Source: Alphaproteobacteria bacterium
Lineage (GTDB): Bacteria; Pseudomonadota; Alphaproteobacteria; RF32; CAG-239
Reading direction: 5' to 3'
Length of the DNA stretch: 17,292 nt
Assembly: GCA_017557925.1 (NCBI GenBank)
Contig: JAFYWO010000040.1
Coordinates: forward strand, 1-17,292
The position numbers were made by a program, and so were the translations under genes. Positions 15,630 to 17,292 of the stretch are shown here, in pieces. The notes beneath the pieces were generated by a model. That model was not told where the DNA came from and did not search any database. It worked only from the letters and a program-made list of their open reading frames with translations. Within the stretch, counting starts at the first letter, position 1, and each line of letters opens with the position of its first letter.

Positions 15630-16115
15630 TCAAGATATAGACTTTAAGTATTGTTTCATAATCGGTTCAAACTTATTAGCGATAGTTTTATAAGCATTTT
15701 GTTTGAATTTAACAATATTTTCAACAGCAAACTCAAAGCTTGTCCACATATACTCATCAAACTCAGGTTCTTGGGTATTTAGATTTATTTCGCTATCATC
15801 ACCTATAAATAAAAACATAGAAAAGAAAATGTCTTGTCCATCATTGAATATTCCTTTTTTTCTAAAATTATTTTTTATTTCATTTGTAAATTCATACCTG
15901 ATGGATTCTTTCTCAGAACATACCAAACAAACCGATTTGATACTTGTTTCTTCAAATAATTCACGAACACAAGCTTGTTCTATTGTTTCGCTATTTTCAA
16001 TACCACCTTGAGGAAATTGCCAAGCGCCTTTAAGTCCTTTACGATTACATAAAAGCACTTGACCATCTCTATTAAAGACAACCACTCCGGCACAGCGCCT
16101 GTATTGTCCCTCCAT
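15630..16115 (-). CDS. rppH: RNA pyrophosphohydrolase (Nudix hydrolase)
   Basis: A cytoplasmic Nudix enzyme that removes pyrophosphate from the 5' end of RNAs and so triggers decay. It has 161 residues, normal for alphaproteobacterial RppH. The RppH-like context AWQFPQGGIE is followed by a Nudix box: Gly37, Glu43, then RELFEE at 51-56. The last conserved Gly of the box is Ser58 (EETSI in place of EETGV), while the metal-binding glutamates remain. AGGAG overlapping the ctpA stop precedes the ATG. Location right after ctpA is common in alphaproteobacteria, which favours RppH over another Nudix family, though a dinucleoside polyphosphate hydrolase activity is possible. Confidence 0.88.
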   Translation of the reverse strand: MEGQYRRCAGVVVFNRDGQVLLCNRKGLKGAWQFPQGGIENSETIEQACVRELFEETSIKSVCLVCSEKESIRYEFTNEIKNNFRKKGIFNDGQDIFFSMFLFIGDDSEINLNTQEPEFDEYMWTSFEFAVENIVKFKQNAYKTIANKFEPIMKQYLKSIS

Positions 16116-16124
16116 TTTTTTCTC

Positions 16125-17292
16125 CTAATTTCTGTAAGATTTAGAATATAATGCCAAAGCTTTTACCAAATCAAGGGCTCTTACTAATTGATAATCAGCC
16201 AAATCTTCTTTTGTCTTTTGAGTTTTCTTTTCTTTCTTTTCAGATTCTTCCTGATTGTCGTTTTTTAAAGCATTATTTAAATCAGCCTCGCTAATATTCA
16301 AAGCATAAGATTCAAATTCTTCTACTTTAGCTGGTTTAACCTCAATATCCGGTTCAATACCTTTTGCCTGAATAGAACGTCCGGAAGGAGTATAATATCT
16401 TGCAGTGGTTAAACGCATTGCTCCAAAATTACCCAAAGGAATAACAGTTTGCACAGAACCTTTACCAAAAGATTTTTCTCCCAAAACAACTGCTCTATGA
16501 TGGTCTTGAAGTGCTCCCGCCAAAATTTCGGAAGCAGAAGCTGAACCTTCATTTATCATGATAACAATAGGAATATCCTTAGCTATATCACCTTCTGTTG
16601 CCATATATTTAACTGTATCAGATTCATTGCGTGAGCGAGTTGAAACAATTTCTCCTTTTTCTAAGAATAAGTCTGAAACTTCAATAGCCTGATCCAATAA
16701 TCCTCCAGGATTATTTCTAACATCAATAACAATACCTAAAAATTTATTCTTTAATTCTTTTTTAGCTTTGCTAACCGCTTCGCTCACAGCTTTATCAATT
16801 TCTTCAGTAAAAGAAGATATTCTGATATAAACAATAGAATCTTCCTTTATATCACTTTTTACAGATTTAATCTTAATTTCTTGTCTTTTAATATTAAATT
16901 CAAGAGGTTTAGAATTAACTCGTCTTATAGATAATTTAACTTTTGTTCCTACTTTTCCACGAAGCTTAGTAACAGCTTCATTTAAGTTTAACCCCACAAC
17001 GGTTTCATCATCAATATGAGTAATATAATCGCCGGCTTTAAGTCCTACTTTTGCTGCAGGAGTATCATCAATCGGCGAAACAATCTTTACCAAACCGTTA
17101 TCCAAAGTTACCTCAATACCGATACCGCCAAACTTACCTTTAGTTTGTTCGCTCATATAATTAAAACTGTCAGCATCTAAATAACTTGAGTGAGGGTCTA
17201 AAGAAACAAGCATGCCGTTAATAGCCGATTCTATAAGCTTTTTATCGGTAACATCTTCTACATATGATAACTTTGTTCTTTCCAAAACCTCG
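16125..17292 (-). CDS. ctpA: Carboxyl-terminal processing protease CtpA, S41 family (partial, 5' end off window)
   Basis: A periplasmic serine protease that trims or degrades envelope proteins. The frame stays open to the right edge, so the signal peptide and N-terminus are missing; a TTG inside the frame at 17285 is not the real start. Counting from there, the sequence shows SLDPHSSYLDA (28-38), a PDZ domain (about 50-130) with GGIGIEV and a VGLKAGDYI loop, and the S41 protease core with DVRNNPGGLL. The catalytic Ser250 lies in GSASASEI and Lys275 in KSFGKGSVQ; this 25-residue spacing fits the Ser-Lys dyad of CtpB. A charged Lys/Glu-rich stretch (about 345-362) precedes the C-terminal helix. 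It is the first visible gene of the long minus-strand run; its promoter is outside the window. Confidence 0.96.
   Translation of the reverse strand, partial: EVLERTKLSYVEDVTDKKLIESAINGMLVSLDPHSSYLDADSFNYMSEQTKGKFGGIGIEVTLDNGLVKIVSPIDDTPAAKVGLKAGDYITHIDDETVVGLNLNEAVTKLRGKVGTKVKLSIRRVNSKPLEFNIKRQEIKIKSVKSDIKEDSIVYIRISSFTEEIDKAVSEAVSKAKKELKNKFLGIVIDVRNNPGGLLDQAIEVSDLFLEKGEIVSTRSRNESDTVKYMATEGDIAKDIPIVIMINEGSASASEILAGALQDHHRAVVLGEKSFGKGSVQTVIPLGNFGAMRLTTARYYTPSGRSIQAKGIEPDIEVKPAKVEEFESYALNISEADLNNALKNDNQEESEKKEKKTQKTKEDLADYQLVRALDLVKALALYSKSYRN

Noticed and set aside
17283..17285. TTG as the start of ctpA
   Set aside because: It is internal: the frame stays open to the window edge, and the missing upstream part should hold the signal peptide.

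Overview
This is an AT-rich (roughly 30% G+C by eye), densely packed bacterial chromosomal segment. The gene content points to a low-GC alphaproteobacterium, perhaps host-associated. The evidence is a short HPr-kinase core without its N-terminal domain, rppH directly after ctpA, divergent anmK/tyrS, radA-cvpA, and a proteobacterial-type VWA-TPR fusion. This is inferred from gene families and order, because no rRNA or other taxonomic marker is present. No tRNA, CRISPR array, insertion sequence or prophage gene was seen.

Left block (1-3599, minus strand): reading right to left, an anhydro-N-acetylmuramic-acid-kinase homologue (anmK position, but with eroded nucleotide-binding motifs) overlaps an ABC ATPase of the GldA/ABC-2 type. 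The ATPase is followed after 13 bases by one long reading frame that fuses a GldF-like permease to a GldG-like auxiliary domain and runs off the left edge. Together they look like a three-gene envelope-related operon.

Centre (3678-4962): tyrS is the only plus-strand gene. It diverges from anmK, and a strong, probably bidirectional, hairpin terminator separates it from the convergent cvpA.

Right block (4969-17292, minus strand): a run of 13 closely spaced or overlapping genes, in transcription order ctpA (5' end off the window), rppH, a DUF4381 gene, batA, a batB/batC fusion, batD, a membrane-anchored SNase-like gene, tsaE, hprK, mlaE, mlaF, radA, cvpA. It combines envelope quality control (CtpA, Bat/VWA complex, MlaEF lipid transport), RNA 5'-end processing (RppH), tRNA modification (TsaE), phosphotransfer control (HprK) and DNA repair (RadA). 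The DUF4381-batA-batB/C-batD unit is tightly coupled by ATGA overlaps but has no MoxR ATPase or DUF58 gene next to it.

The most unusual theme is that three intact reading frames keep the fold of a known enzyme or metal-binding protein but have lost key residues: the AnmK homologue, the VWA domain of the BatB/C fusion (metal site gone, while its partner BatA keeps it), and the SNase-like protein (arginine of the active site replaced). The BatB/C fusion also carries a linker of about 160 residues made almost entirely of Asn, Lys, Glu, Asp, Gln and Ser.
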